Below are positions 1 through 5,865 of a DNA stretch of 8,054 nt, one piece after another. The DNA is taken from positions 1 through 8,054 of the forward strand of contig JAPUIV010000223.1 of assembly GCA_027296665.1 (NCBI GenBank), in the 5' to 3' direction. How positions within the stretch are numbered: position 1 is the first letter of the stretch; each line of letters opens with the position of its first letter. Source of the DNA: Acidobacteriota bacterium. Lineage in GTDB: Bacteria > Acidobacteriota > Polarisedimenticolia > JAPUIV01. A program made the position numbers and the translations under genes. The notes under the pieces were generated by a model. The model was not told the DNA's origin. It saw only the letters and a program-made list of their open reading frames with translations, and ran no database searches.

Positions 1-675
1 GGGGCGGTGGTCCTGGTCAGCGGCGGAATGGATAGCTGTGTGACGGCGGCCATCGCCCGGCAGAAATTCACCATTGCCATGCTTCATTTCCAGTACGGTC
101 AGAGGACCGGGTCGCGGGAACTGCGGGCCTTCCACGATCTCGCCGACCATTATCGCGCGGCCGACCGGCTGGTGGCCGGCCTCGAGATCTTTCCCCTGAT
201 CGGAGGTTCCGCGCTCACCGATCGAACCCGGCCCATCCCTCCTGGCCGGCTCAGGCGCCGGGAGATCCCGGACACGTATGTACCGTTCCGGAACGCCAAT
301 CTATTGTCGGCGGCGGTCTCCTGGGCCGAACGGCTCGGGGCCGAACGGGTCTTCATGGGAGCGGTCCAGGAGGACAGTTCCGGTTACCCGGATTGCCGCC
401 GGGAATTCTTCGAGGCATTCAACCGCGTCATATCCCTGGGGACGCGGCCCGGGACGAAGATCCGGATTGAGGTCCCTCTCATTGCCATGAGCAAGGCGGA
501 GATCGTCCGGGAAGGGAATCGCCTGGATGCCCCCTTGCACCTCACCTGGTCCTGTTACCAGAGGACCGACCGGGCCTGCGGCAAGTGCGATAGTTGCCTG
601 TTGCGGCTCCGGGCCTTCCGGGAAGCGGGGGAGATCGATCCGATCCAGTATCTTCCGGAAGGGCAGAGTCGATGA
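1..675 (+). CDS. queC: 7-cyano-7-deazaguanine (preQ0) synthase QueC, 5'-partial
   Basis: QueC converts 7-carboxy-7-deazaguanine to preQ0 using ATP and ammonia, in the cytoplasmic queuosine pathway. The frame is open from base 1 and reads GAVVLVSGGMDS. The SGGMDS pyrophosphate (PP)-loop normally lies about 8-10 residues from the N-terminus, so only a few codons are lost off the left edge. The GTG at 7 is an internal valine, not a convincing start. Numbered from that GTG, a FQYGQR motif lies near 28-33, TYVPFRNAN near 90, SGYPDCR near 124-130, and a four-cysteine zinc site ends the domain (C183, C191, C194, C197 in TWSCY...CGKCDSC). These are family hallmarks, and the visible length of 224 residues is normal. 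The usual VPGRN reads VPFRN, and the usual VDYSGYPDC reads EDSSGYPDC, which looks like a subfamily variant. The stop TGA overlaps the queA start (ATGA), so translational coupling is likely. Confidence 0.95.
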   Translation, partial: GAVVLVSGGMDSCVTAAIARQKFTIAMLHFQYGQRTGSRELRAFHDLADHYRAADRLVAGLEIFPLIGGSALTDRTRPIPPGRLRRREIPDTYVPFRNANLLSAAVSWAERLGAERVFMGAVQEDSSGYPDCRREFFEAFNRVISLGTRPGTKIRIEVPLIAMSKAEIVREGNRLDAPLHLTWSCYQRTDRACGKCDSCLLRLRAFREAGEIDPIQYLPEGQSR

Positions 676-1745
676 CGGCGTCAGGGCCGGGCGGCGATCT
701 GGCCTTCAAGCTCCCCCCCCGGTTGATCGCCCAGGTTCCGACCAAAAGACGGGGAGACAGCCGTCTCCTGGTTCTGCGGCGAACGACCGGCGTTATCGAA
801 CACGGCAGGTTCCGCGATCTGCCGCGATACCTGGAGGCGGGTGATCTGGTCGTCGCCAATGAGAGCGGAGTTCTTCCCGGGCGGTTGTTCGGGACCCGGA
901 AGACCGGCGGCAGAATCGAGATCCTTCTGCTCGATAGGCTGACCCCGAACGGGGGCGGGCCACGCGCGCTCGCCGAGAGGTGGACCTGCCTGATGCGGCC
1001 CGCGCGGAGGTTGCGGCCGGGCGAGTCGATCGACCTGGAGGGAGGATTGATCGGAGTGGTGGGAAAGCGCGACGGCGAGATCGGGGAGATCGATCTGCGC
1101 GGGAACCGCCCGCCGTCCCTGTTGGTAGGACGGATCGGCCGGACACCCTTGCCTCCCTACATCCGGAGATCCCGGATCGATCCCAGGGAGTCGGTGGACC
1201 GGCGCCGGTATCGCACGGTGTACCAGCGGGAGACCGGGTCGGCGGCCGCGCCTACCGCTGGTTTGCACTTCACCCCGGGTATGCTCCGGCGGTTGTCCCG
1301 AGCGGGGGTGGAGTGGTCCACCCTTCTCCTTCACCTGGGCCCGGCAAGTTTTTTACCGGTCCGGGGATCGGATCCCGACAGGCAAACCGTTCCCCCGGAG
1401 CGCTTCCACCTGCCCGGTTCCACCGCGCGCAGAGTGGAATTGGCGCGCCGGAATGGCAATCGGGTGCTGGCAATCGGCACCAGTTCAGCGCGGGTCCTGG
1501 AAGCCTGCCGGGATCCCGATGGCGGTCTGTTGCCGGGGAAGGGGTCGTGTGACCTTTTCATCCGCCCGGGATTCCGGTTCGGGACCATCGATGCCCTGCT
1601 CACGAACTTCCATTTGCCGGGTTCCACCCATCTCCTTCTGGTGGCGGCCTTCGCCGGGCGCGATTCGATCCTGGAAGCTTATCGCCAGGCGGTCCGGCTT
1701 GAATACAGGTTCTACAGTTATGGCGACGCCATGCTGATCCTCTGA
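672..1745 (+). CDS. queA: S-adenosylmethionine:tRNA ribosyltransferase-isomerase QueA
   Basis: QueA transfers and rearranges the ribosyl part of SAM onto preQ1 already in tRNA, giving epoxyqueuosine. The ATG at 672 overlaps the queC stop and has GGAAGGG at 657-663 as ribosome-binding site. The longer upstream reading would lie inside queC. The product is 357 residues, slightly longer than the usual 340-350. Family blocks appear in order: FKLPPRLIAQVP near the N-terminus, GDLVVANESGVLPGRLFG, PLPPYIRR, TVYQRETGSAAAPTAGLHFT, GTSSARVLEA, CDLFIRPGFRF, DALLTNFHLPGST, and a C-terminal YRFYSYGDAML. One conserved stretch is divergent. After HLGPASFLPVR the typical H-x-MH-x-E pattern is R-Q-T-V-P-P-E, keeping only the glutamate. 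The rest is canonical, so I call it a functional QueA with moderate caution about that loop. It lies in the operon queC-queA-tgt. Confidence 0.95.
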   Translation: MTASGPGGDLAFKLPPRLIAQVPTKRRGDSRLLVLRRTTGVIEHGRFRDLPRYLEAGDLVVANESGVLPGRLFGTRKTGGRIEILLLDRLTPNGGGPRALAERWTCLMRPARRLRPGESIDLEGGLIGVVGKRDGEIGEIDLRGNRPPSLLVGRIGRTPLPPYIRRSRIDPRESVDRRRYRTVYQRETGSAAAPTAGLHFTPGMLRRLSRAGVEWSTLLLHLGPASFLPVRGSDPDRQTVPPERFHLPGSTARRVELARRNGNRVLAIGTSSARVLEACRDPDGGLLPGKGSCDLFIRPGFRFGTIDALLTNFHLPGSTHLLLVAAFAGRDSILEAYRQAVRLEYRFYSYGDAMLIL

Positions 1746-1749
1746 GAGG
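1744..1749 (+). promoter_or_regulatory. Ribosome-binding site that decides the tgt TTG start
   Basis: GAGAGG lies at 1744-1749, overlapping the queA stop codon, five bases before the TTG at 1755. A run of seven T (1750-1756) fills the spacer and runs into the start codon. No ATG or GTG is placed better, and TTG gives the expected N-terminus FEILDRDP. The GAGG is also one arm of a short inverted repeat (CCTC 1739-1742, loop TGA, GAGG 1746-1749). Confidence 0.7.
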
Positions 1750-1754
1750 TTTTT

Positions 1755-2885
1755 TTGTTCGAGATTCTGGACAGGGATCCCCATTCCGCCGCGCGGCGGG
1801 GCCGCCTCCGGACTGCCCACGGCCCGGTGGAAACCCCTGCCTTCATGCCCGTGGGCAGCCATGGTTCGGTGAAGGGGCTGGACCCCCGGGATCTGGAAGA
1901 GGTGGGGGCAGGAATGATCCTGGGCAATGCCTATCATCTCTATCTCCGGCCCGGTGTGGAGGTGATCCGGGAGGCCGGGGGCCTCCACCGATTCATGCAC
2001 TGGGAAGGAGCTCTCCTGACCGACAGCGGCGGGTTCCAGGTGCATAGTCTCGCCGCCCTGTGCAAGGTCCGGGAGGAGGGAGTGGAATTTCGCTCCCACA
2101 TCGATGGATCCCGGCATTTCCTGACCCCGGAACGGATGATCGAGGTTCAGGAGGTACTGGGTGCCGACATCATCATGACGCTGGATGATTGTCCCGGGCT
2201 CCCCGCCTCCCGCGAACGGATCGGTGCCGCCGTTCGAAGAACCATCGATTGGGCCCGGCGATGCCTCGAGGCCAAAAAACGGCCCGATCAAGCCCTGTTC
2301 GCCATCGTGCAGGGTGGGCTCGAGCCCGACCTGCGCGAAGAATGTGTTGCGGCCCTGGTTGCGATGCCGTTCCCGGGATTCGCCATCGGCGGGCTCAGCG
2401 TGGGGGAAAGCCGCGAGGGAACCAGGGAAACCGCCGCCTCGGTGGCGGCCAGTTTGCCTGATCTTGCCCCCAGATACCTGATGGGGGTAGGGAAGCCAGG
2501 GGAACTGGTGGAAATGGCCGCTGCCGGAATCGACATGTTCGACTGCGTCCTGCCGACGCGGAATGGCCGGAACGGCACCCTGTTCACCTCCGAGGGCACC
2601 CTGAACATCAAGCGGAGCGAGTTTCGCCATGATGAACGCCCGATTGAAGAGGGGTGCCCTTGCCATGCCTGTTCTCATTTCAGCAGGGCCTATCTCCGCC
2701 ACCTATATCAATCGAGAGAATTGCTTGGTTTACGGCTGAATTCGATCCATAACCTAATGTATTACTTGAGGCTCATGGAGGGGATTCGCATCAGCCTGAA
2801 AACAAATCGGTTTCGCGAATTTCGGGAAGTTTTCCACAGATCCGGACTCCGGGAGGCCCGAGCCGGCCTGTCGGAATCGGGTTGA
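1755..2885 (+). CDS. tgt: tRNA-guanine(34) transglycosylase Tgt
   Basis: Tgt swaps guanine 34 in the anticodon of tRNA-Asp, Asn, His and Tyr for preQ1. The 376-residue product has the standard bacterial length. Visible active-site features are D90 in TDSGGFQVHSLA, the DDC segment at 144-146, the QGG at 186-188, GGLSVGE at 212-218, and the nucleophile D263 in MFDCVLPTRNGRNG. The zinc site is C301-x-C303-x2-C306 with H332 in NSIHNLMYY, as expected for TGT. The start is TTG, supported by GAGAGG five bases upstream and by alignment of the N-terminus to the family. It begins nine bases after queA stops and completes a queuosine operon with queC and queA. The enzymes for earlier and later steps (queD, queE, queF, queG or queH) are not in the window. 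No defects are seen. Confidence 0.97.
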   Translation: MFEILDRDPHSAARRGRLRTAHGPVETPAFMPVGSHGSVKGLDPRDLEEVGAGMILGNAYHLYLRPGVEVIREAGGLHRFMHWEGALLTDSGGFQVHSLAALCKVREEGVEFRSHIDGSRHFLTPERMIEVQEVLGADIIMTLDDCPGLPASRERIGAAVRRTIDWARRCLEAKKRPDQALFAIVQGGLEPDLREECVAALVAMPFPGFAIGGLSVGESREGTRETAASVAASLPDLAPRYLMGVGKPGELVEMAAAGIDMFDCVLPTRNGRNGTLFTSEGTLNIKRSEFRHDERPIEEGCPCHACSHFSRAYLRHLYQSRELLGLRLNSIHNLMYYLRLMEGIRISLKTNRFREFREVFHRSGLREARAGLSESG

Positions 2886-2972
2886 AAGGGGTTCCCGGCA
2901 GGGTGTACCATGGGGAAAGGGGCGGGGGCCGGGAAGTCAGGATCCGATCAGAACAGGAACTTGTTACAACCG

Positions 2973-4094
2973 ATGTTGAAAAGATCGATCCTCATAGTTT
3001 TTGTTCTCCCGCTTGTGGCCGGAATCCTTTCTTGTACCGGTCCCCGTATCCAGGAACAGGTCGCGCGGGGAAGGGAGTTGATGGCCGAGGGCAAATATTC
3101 GGAGGCGTTTTCCGAACTCGATGGGGTGGTCCAGACGGGCAAAGCCGATGGAAGGATCCTGTTCGAGGCTTACGATTGCCTGAGGCGAACGGCAGGAGAC
3201 CCGGCCCGCATGGAGGAGCTTCGCCAGGCAGGCCTGGAGAAACTCGAGAAAGCGGTGCAGGAAGAGGATTCCGAGGTGACCGATTTTTACTACTTCGCTT
3301 CCCTGCAGTACGATGCCGGATCTCCGGTGGAGGGGGCAAAAACGGGGCTGGACGCGGTACAAAGGTTCCTGGGTCCCCCCGGATCGGGGGCCGGCCCGGG
3401 TCTGTCCGCTCTCGAATATTATCAGCTGGGCGAGATATATCATTTGATGCACCGGGAGGATCTCGGCGAGGAGGTGTTTGCCAAGGCGGCCGGGGCCTAT
3501 CAGGAGATGGAAACGCCTCCGGTCGATCTTTTTGCCCGGAGTCTGGTGGAGGCAGCGAAGGGAGATCTTCGCAAGAGAGAATACGGCGAGGCCGCCGAAA
3601 AGATCGACCAGGCCCGGACAATCGATTCCGAAGTTTCGATCGATCCGCTGGCCGAGGGATTGATCATGATGGGTGCGCGGCGCTTCGAGGCGGCGGAAGC
3701 CGCCTGGCACCGGATCCTGGAGCCGGCCGATCTGATACTGGAATGCCAGTTCCGGGCGGCGGTGGCTCGGAAGTCGGCCAGGTACAAGAATTTACCGACT
3801 CGCGGGCCGACCGGTCTCGATCTCGCGGAATATAACGACGAACAGATAGAGACCAACATCCTGGAGCTGGTGGTCGAGCTGCGGGAATTCAAGAAAATTT
3901 TTATTCCGGGCTGGAAAAGAAAACCGTCATCCCCGGCATTCCAATTGACCGAGGACCAGAGAAAATCCCAATTGGCGGGGATGAGGAAGGTAGAGAAGAA
4001 ATTCTTGGCTCTGCACCGGGAATATCTTCTACGAGACAATTCGCTGCAAGCGTTCGCAAGCTGGAACCGATATCGGGATCTGCTGCGGTATTAG
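2973..4094 (+). CDS. Predicted lipoprotein with TPR-like helical repeats, unknown function
   Basis: I do not recognise a specific family. From the ATG at 2973 the product is 373 residues. It opens with a classic lipoprotein signal: MLKRS, a hydrophobic stretch ILIVFVLPLVAGILS, then Cys21 followed by TGPRIQ, so it is probably lipid-anchored at the membrane or periplasm. The mature part is charged and helical. Degenerate TPR-like helix pairs are visible around 24-56 (ARGRELMAEGKYSEAFSELD), 107-131, 147-178 (YYQLGEIYHLMHREDLGEEVFAKA), 200-216 and 231-250. The last 90 residues change character and are rich in Lys, Arg and Phe (KKIFIPGWKRK, KKFLALHREYLLRDN). The start is uncertain. ATG 2910 is in frame and has a plausible ribosome-binding site (CAGGG), but it would put 21 Gly/Lys-rich residues before the signal peptide. 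ATG 2973 gives a textbook signal peptide with only a distant AGGA. It follows tgt on the same strand and precedes the lpxH-like gene by 31 bases, suggesting an envelope role; that is inference. Confidence 0.78.
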   Translation: MLKRSILIVFVLPLVAGILSCTGPRIQEQVARGRELMAEGKYSEAFSELDGVVQTGKADGRILFEAYDCLRRTAGDPARMEELRQAGLEKLEKAVQEEDSEVTDFYYFASLQYDAGSPVEGAKTGLDAVQRFLGPPGSGAGPGLSALEYYQLGEIYHLMHREDLGEEVFAKAAGAYQEMETPPVDLFARSLVEAAKGDLRKREYGEAAEKIDQARTIDSEVSIDPLAEGLIMMGARRFEAAEAAWHRILEPADLILECQFRAAVARKSARYKNLPTRGPTGLDLAEYNDEQIETNILELVVELREFKKIFIPGWKRKPSSPAFQLTEDQRKSQLAGMRKVEKKFLALHREYLLRDNSLQAFASWNRYRDLLRY

Positions 4095-4108
4095 GCCCGC
4101 CCCGGGCC
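4094..4108 (+). other. Short GC-rich hairpin after the lipoprotein stop
   Basis: GGCCCG (4094-4099), loop CCC, then CGGGCC (4103-4108) form a perfect 6-bp inverted repeat that begins on the last base of the TAG stop. No T-run follows, so it is not a convincing intrinsic terminator. The next gene's ribosome-binding site (GGAGG, 4116-4120) lies just after it and is free. It may be an intercistronic stabilising structure, or chance in GC-rich sequence. Confidence 0.35.
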
Positions 4109-4125
4109 GGCGGACGGAGGACCCC

Positions 4126-4995
4126 ATGGAATCGTCGAATGGTTCGGCCCATTCCTTGAAGGGTGACCTGGTGTTTGTGGCGGATGCCCATCTGAGGCCG
4201 GGGCATGCGGAGGTGGGACGGTTCGTGAATTTTCTCGCGAACATCCGCGCCTCGGCCTCAGTCCTTTTTATCGTCGGTGATCTGTTCGATACCTGGTTCG
4301 GCAGCCCCGACCTGCAGAAAGAGCACCATAAGGAAATCGTGACGGCGCTCCGCGGCCTGGCTCGATCGGGGATAAGGATCCATTTCGTCGAGGGGAACCG
4401 GGAGTTCCGCATCGCCCAGGAATTCCTGGGGGATCCCTTTTACCGGGTGGCATCCGATCACCTGGTGGAGGAGTACGGCGGGCGCCGATTTTTCGTGGCG
4501 CACGGAGACATGGTCAACCTGAAGGACTGGCCCTACCGGGTGTGGCGGCGGTTTGCCAAGAACCCCGTCACCCATTTTGTTCTTCATCAGTTCCCCGTTC
4601 CGGCCCGGAACCGGTTCATCGATTTCCTGGAGCGGTCGCTCAAGAACACCAACCACCGGAACCGGAAACGGTTTCCCATGAAGCACTGCAGCGAATTCGC
4701 CGACCGGGCCTTCCGGCGGGGGGTTGACGTGATCATCCTTGGTCATTTTCACGAAGAGAGGGTCATCCGTTACTCCCGGGATGGTCAGGAGAAGATGCTC
4801 TGCGTCCTGCCTGCCTGGTGTGACGGGGGCGGTTATCTCCGGTTCCGGGGAATGAGTGAAGGGGAATTTATCTGGGCGGATGGGAGATCCTCACCATCTC
4901 GCGATATTTCTCCAGGAGGCGAATGGTCAGAGGACCCGGCCGGCCGGAGCCGATCGGGTGGCCGTCACACTCCACAACCGGCAGAACTTCCTTGA
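4126..4995 (+). CDS. LpxH-like metallophosphoesterase (UDP-2,3-diacylglucosamine diphosphatase family)
   Basis: This calcineurin-fold phosphoesterase resembles LpxH, which cleaves UDP-2,3-diacylglucosamine to lipid X and UMP in lipid A synthesis at the inner membrane face. The five metal-binding blocks appear in order: D20 and H22 (VADAHL), D52 and D55 (VGDLFDTWFG), N91 with R92 (EGNREF), H127 (AHGD) and H207/H209 (LGHFHEE). The Arg after GN is typical of LpxH, but its usual GNRD reads GNRE here. The ATG at 4126 has GGAGG five bases upstream, so the start is good. It adds about 12 residues before the first strand. The product is 289 residues against about 240 in E. coli LpxH. The last 42 or so residues are low-complexity (Ser, Gly, Pro, Arg) and overlap the opposing aminotransferase gene, so they are probably a read-on tail and not a domain. 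The domain assignment is secure; the substrate is inferred, so no symbol is given. Confidence 0.88.
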   Translation: MESSNGSAHSLKGDLVFVADAHLRPGHAEVGRFVNFLANIRASASVLFIVGDLFDTWFGSPDLQKEHHKEIVTALRGLARSGIRIHFVEGNREFRIAQEFLGDPFYRVASDHLVEEYGGRRFFVAHGDMVNLKDWPYRVWRRFAKNPVTHFVLHQFPVPARNRFIDFLERSLKNTNHRNRKRFPMKHCSEFADRAFRRGVDVIILGHFHEERVIRYSRDGQEKMLCVLPAWCDGGGYLRFRGMSEGEFIWADGRSSPSRDISPGGEWSEDPAGRSRSGGRHTPQPAELP

Positions 4996-5758
4996 GGGAG
5001 CTCGTCAGGAAACACTCCTCCGAATCAAGAAGATCCTGCGGTAAAAAATCCTGTTCGCGAACCGTAATTCCCAGATCCCGGGCCAATTCAAGAATGACCT
5101 CCCGGGTGATCCCTTCCAGGATCCCCGCGGCCAGGGGAGGGGTCCAGATCTCGCCGCCGCGGGCGATGAACACATTGCTGCTGGCCCCCTCGGCGACGTA
5201 CCCCGCGGGGTTCCGCATGATCGCCTCGAAGGCGGCCTTGCGGGAGGCCGCCGTCACCGCCAGGATGTTGTTGAGTTGATTGCAGGATTTGATGCTGGGA
5301 TCGAGGGACTCCCTGGGGTTCCTCCGGATCGGCACTATCGAGACGGGGACTCCGGTCTTCTGCAACGCCTCGATCCTCCGGGGAAAGGGGATCACATACA
5401 CCAGCAAGCTGGGCGATTTGCACAGGGAGGGGTCCAATCCCACTGCCGGGCCGGCCGGCCAGATCGGTCCCTCCCCCCGTGTGACCACAACCCGTACAAG
5501 GTATTCACCGGGTTCAGCCGCCTGGCAGGTCCGTTCGATCTCCCGCGCGATCTCCTTCGAGCCGGGAAGGGGGATCGTAATCCTTTCAGCCGATGCCGCC
5601 AGCCGGCGTAAGTGCCGGTCCTGAAGGAACGGAATTCCGTCATATGTCCGCAAGGTTTCGTACACGCTGTCGCCGTACAGAAACCCGCGGTCGAAGATCG
5701 AAAGGACGGCGCGGTCCCGCCCCAGGATCTCGCCGTTGATGTTGACGATTTCCTTCAC
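4868..5758 (-). CDS. Class IV PLP-dependent aminotransferase (branched-chain or D-amino acid type)
   Basis: This fold-type IV PLP enzyme family includes branched-chain aminotransferase (IlvE), D-amino acid aminotransferase and 4-amino-4-deoxychorismate lyase (PabC). The product is 296 residues, normal for the family, starting at a GTG with N-terminus MKEIVNINGEIL. Family features in order are FDRGFLYGDSVYETLRTYDG (22-41), R51, the Schiff-base lysine K157 in SLDPSIKSCNQLNN, E190 in VAEGASSNVFI, the phosphate-binding GILEGITR (212-219), SSLKEVLPV (253-261) and IGSGRPGPLT (269-278). ETLRTYDG and SSLKEVLPV lean towards the D-amino acid or PabC-like side, and IGSGRPGPLT also occurs in branched-chain enzymes, so I do not choose a substrate. 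It is transcribed alone, opposite to both neighbours. A consensus -35 box lies upstream. Its 3' end overlaps the lpxH-like gene by 128 bp. Confidence 0.92.
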   Translation of the reverse strand: MKEIVNINGEILGRDRAVLSIFDRGFLYGDSVYETLRTYDGIPFLQDRHLRRLAASAERITIPLPGSKEIAREIERTCQAAEPGEYLVRVVVTRGEGPIWPAGPAVGLDPSLCKSPSLLVYVIPFPRRIEALQKTGVPVSIVPIRRNPRESLDPSIKSCNQLNNILAVTAASRKAAFEAIMRNPAGYVAEGASSNVFIARGGEIWTPPLAAGILEGITREVILELARDLGITVREQDFLPQDLLDSEECFLTSSLKEVLPVVECDGHPIGSGRPGPLTIRLLEKYREMVRISHPPR

Positions 5759-5765
5759 AGGCTGG

Positions 5766-5795
5766 AACCTAGCAAACCGGCTGGGTCGATGTCAA
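5766..5795 (-). promoter_or_regulatory. Candidate sigma-70 promoter for the aminotransferase
   Basis: On the minus strand a perfect TTGACA (-35) occupies 5795-5790, followed after 18 bases by TAGGTT (-10, 5771-5766; three of six bases match TATAAT). Transcription would start about 7 bases on, at roughly 5759, which is the base before the GTG start at 5758. That implies a leaderless or nearly leaderless mRNA. The strength of the -10 box is doubtful. Confidence 0.4.
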
Positions 5796-5836
5796 TGAAA
5801 CCAGGGCGGCTGGCCGTCTTCCCCCGACTGCGGGAT

Positions 5837-5847
5837 TATGTTAGATT
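5837..5847 (+). promoter_or_regulatory. Weak candidate -10 region for acpS
   Basis: TATGTT (5837-5842) and the overlapping TAGATT (5842-5847) are the only AT-rich hexamers in this GC-rich divergent intergenic region, about 20-30 bases before the acpS start. I find no good -35 box at 16-18 bases upstream. If used, the transcript would begin near the hairpin at 5848. Confidence 0.25.
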
Positions 5848-5864
5848 CTGCCTCACGGAGGCAG
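5848..5864 (+). promoter_or_regulatory. Hairpin enclosing the acpS ribosome-binding site
   Basis: CTGCCTC (5848-5854), loop ACG, then GAGGCAG (5858-5864) is a perfect 7-bp, GC-rich inverted repeat with a 3-base loop. The acpS Shine-Dalgarno sequence GGAGG (5857-5861) lies in the loop end and 3' arm, and the GTG start follows one base after the stem. If folded in the mRNA, it would hide the ribosome-binding site. There is no T-run, so it is not a terminator. The regulatory role is inference. Confidence 0.5.
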
Positions 5865-5865
5865 C

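Larger units (their letters stand above)
5759..5865. other. Divergent intergenic region, aminotransferase/acpS
   Basis: This 107-bp gap is the only divergent intergenic region in the window and should hold promoters for both sides. It contains the TTGACA box for the minus-strand gene, an AT-rich patch at 5833-5847 and the acpS hairpin. No small ORF with a ribosome-binding site and no tRNA-like structure was seen. Confidence 0.6.

Noticed and set aside
652..661. Palindrome CTTCCGGAAG over the queA ribosome-binding site
   Set aside because: It has no loop, so it cannot form a stable hairpin in RNA, and it lies within the QueC coding sequence; probably chance.
594..671. Upstream extension of queA to 594
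   Set aside because: It would lie entirely within queC. The ATG at 672 has a ribosome-binding site, an ATGA overlap and the expected N-terminus.
1485..2702. 405-codon minus-strand open frame opposite queA and tgt
   Set aside because: It lies antisense to the strongly conserved Tgt coding region. Its translation is His/Gly/Pro-rich and matches no family; long antisense frames are common in GC-rich genes.
1739..2885. preQ1 riboswitch or other aptamer in the queuosine operon
   Set aside because: The queC upstream region is outside the window and the queA-tgt gap is only nine bases, so there is no room for an aptamer here.
2964..3710. 248-codon minus-strand frame opposite the lipoprotein gene
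   Set aside because: No recognisable domain and no ribosome-binding site; explained as a shadow of the plus-strand gene.
2882..3835. 317-codon plus-strand frame overlapping the lipoprotein gene
   Set aside because: Gly/Arg-rich low-complexity translation with no motif. The overlapping frame has a signal peptide, lipobox and helical repeats.
4094..4108. GC hairpin as an intrinsic terminator before the lpxH-like gene
   Set aside because: No T-run follows, and the next gene's ribosome-binding site begins only eight bases later.
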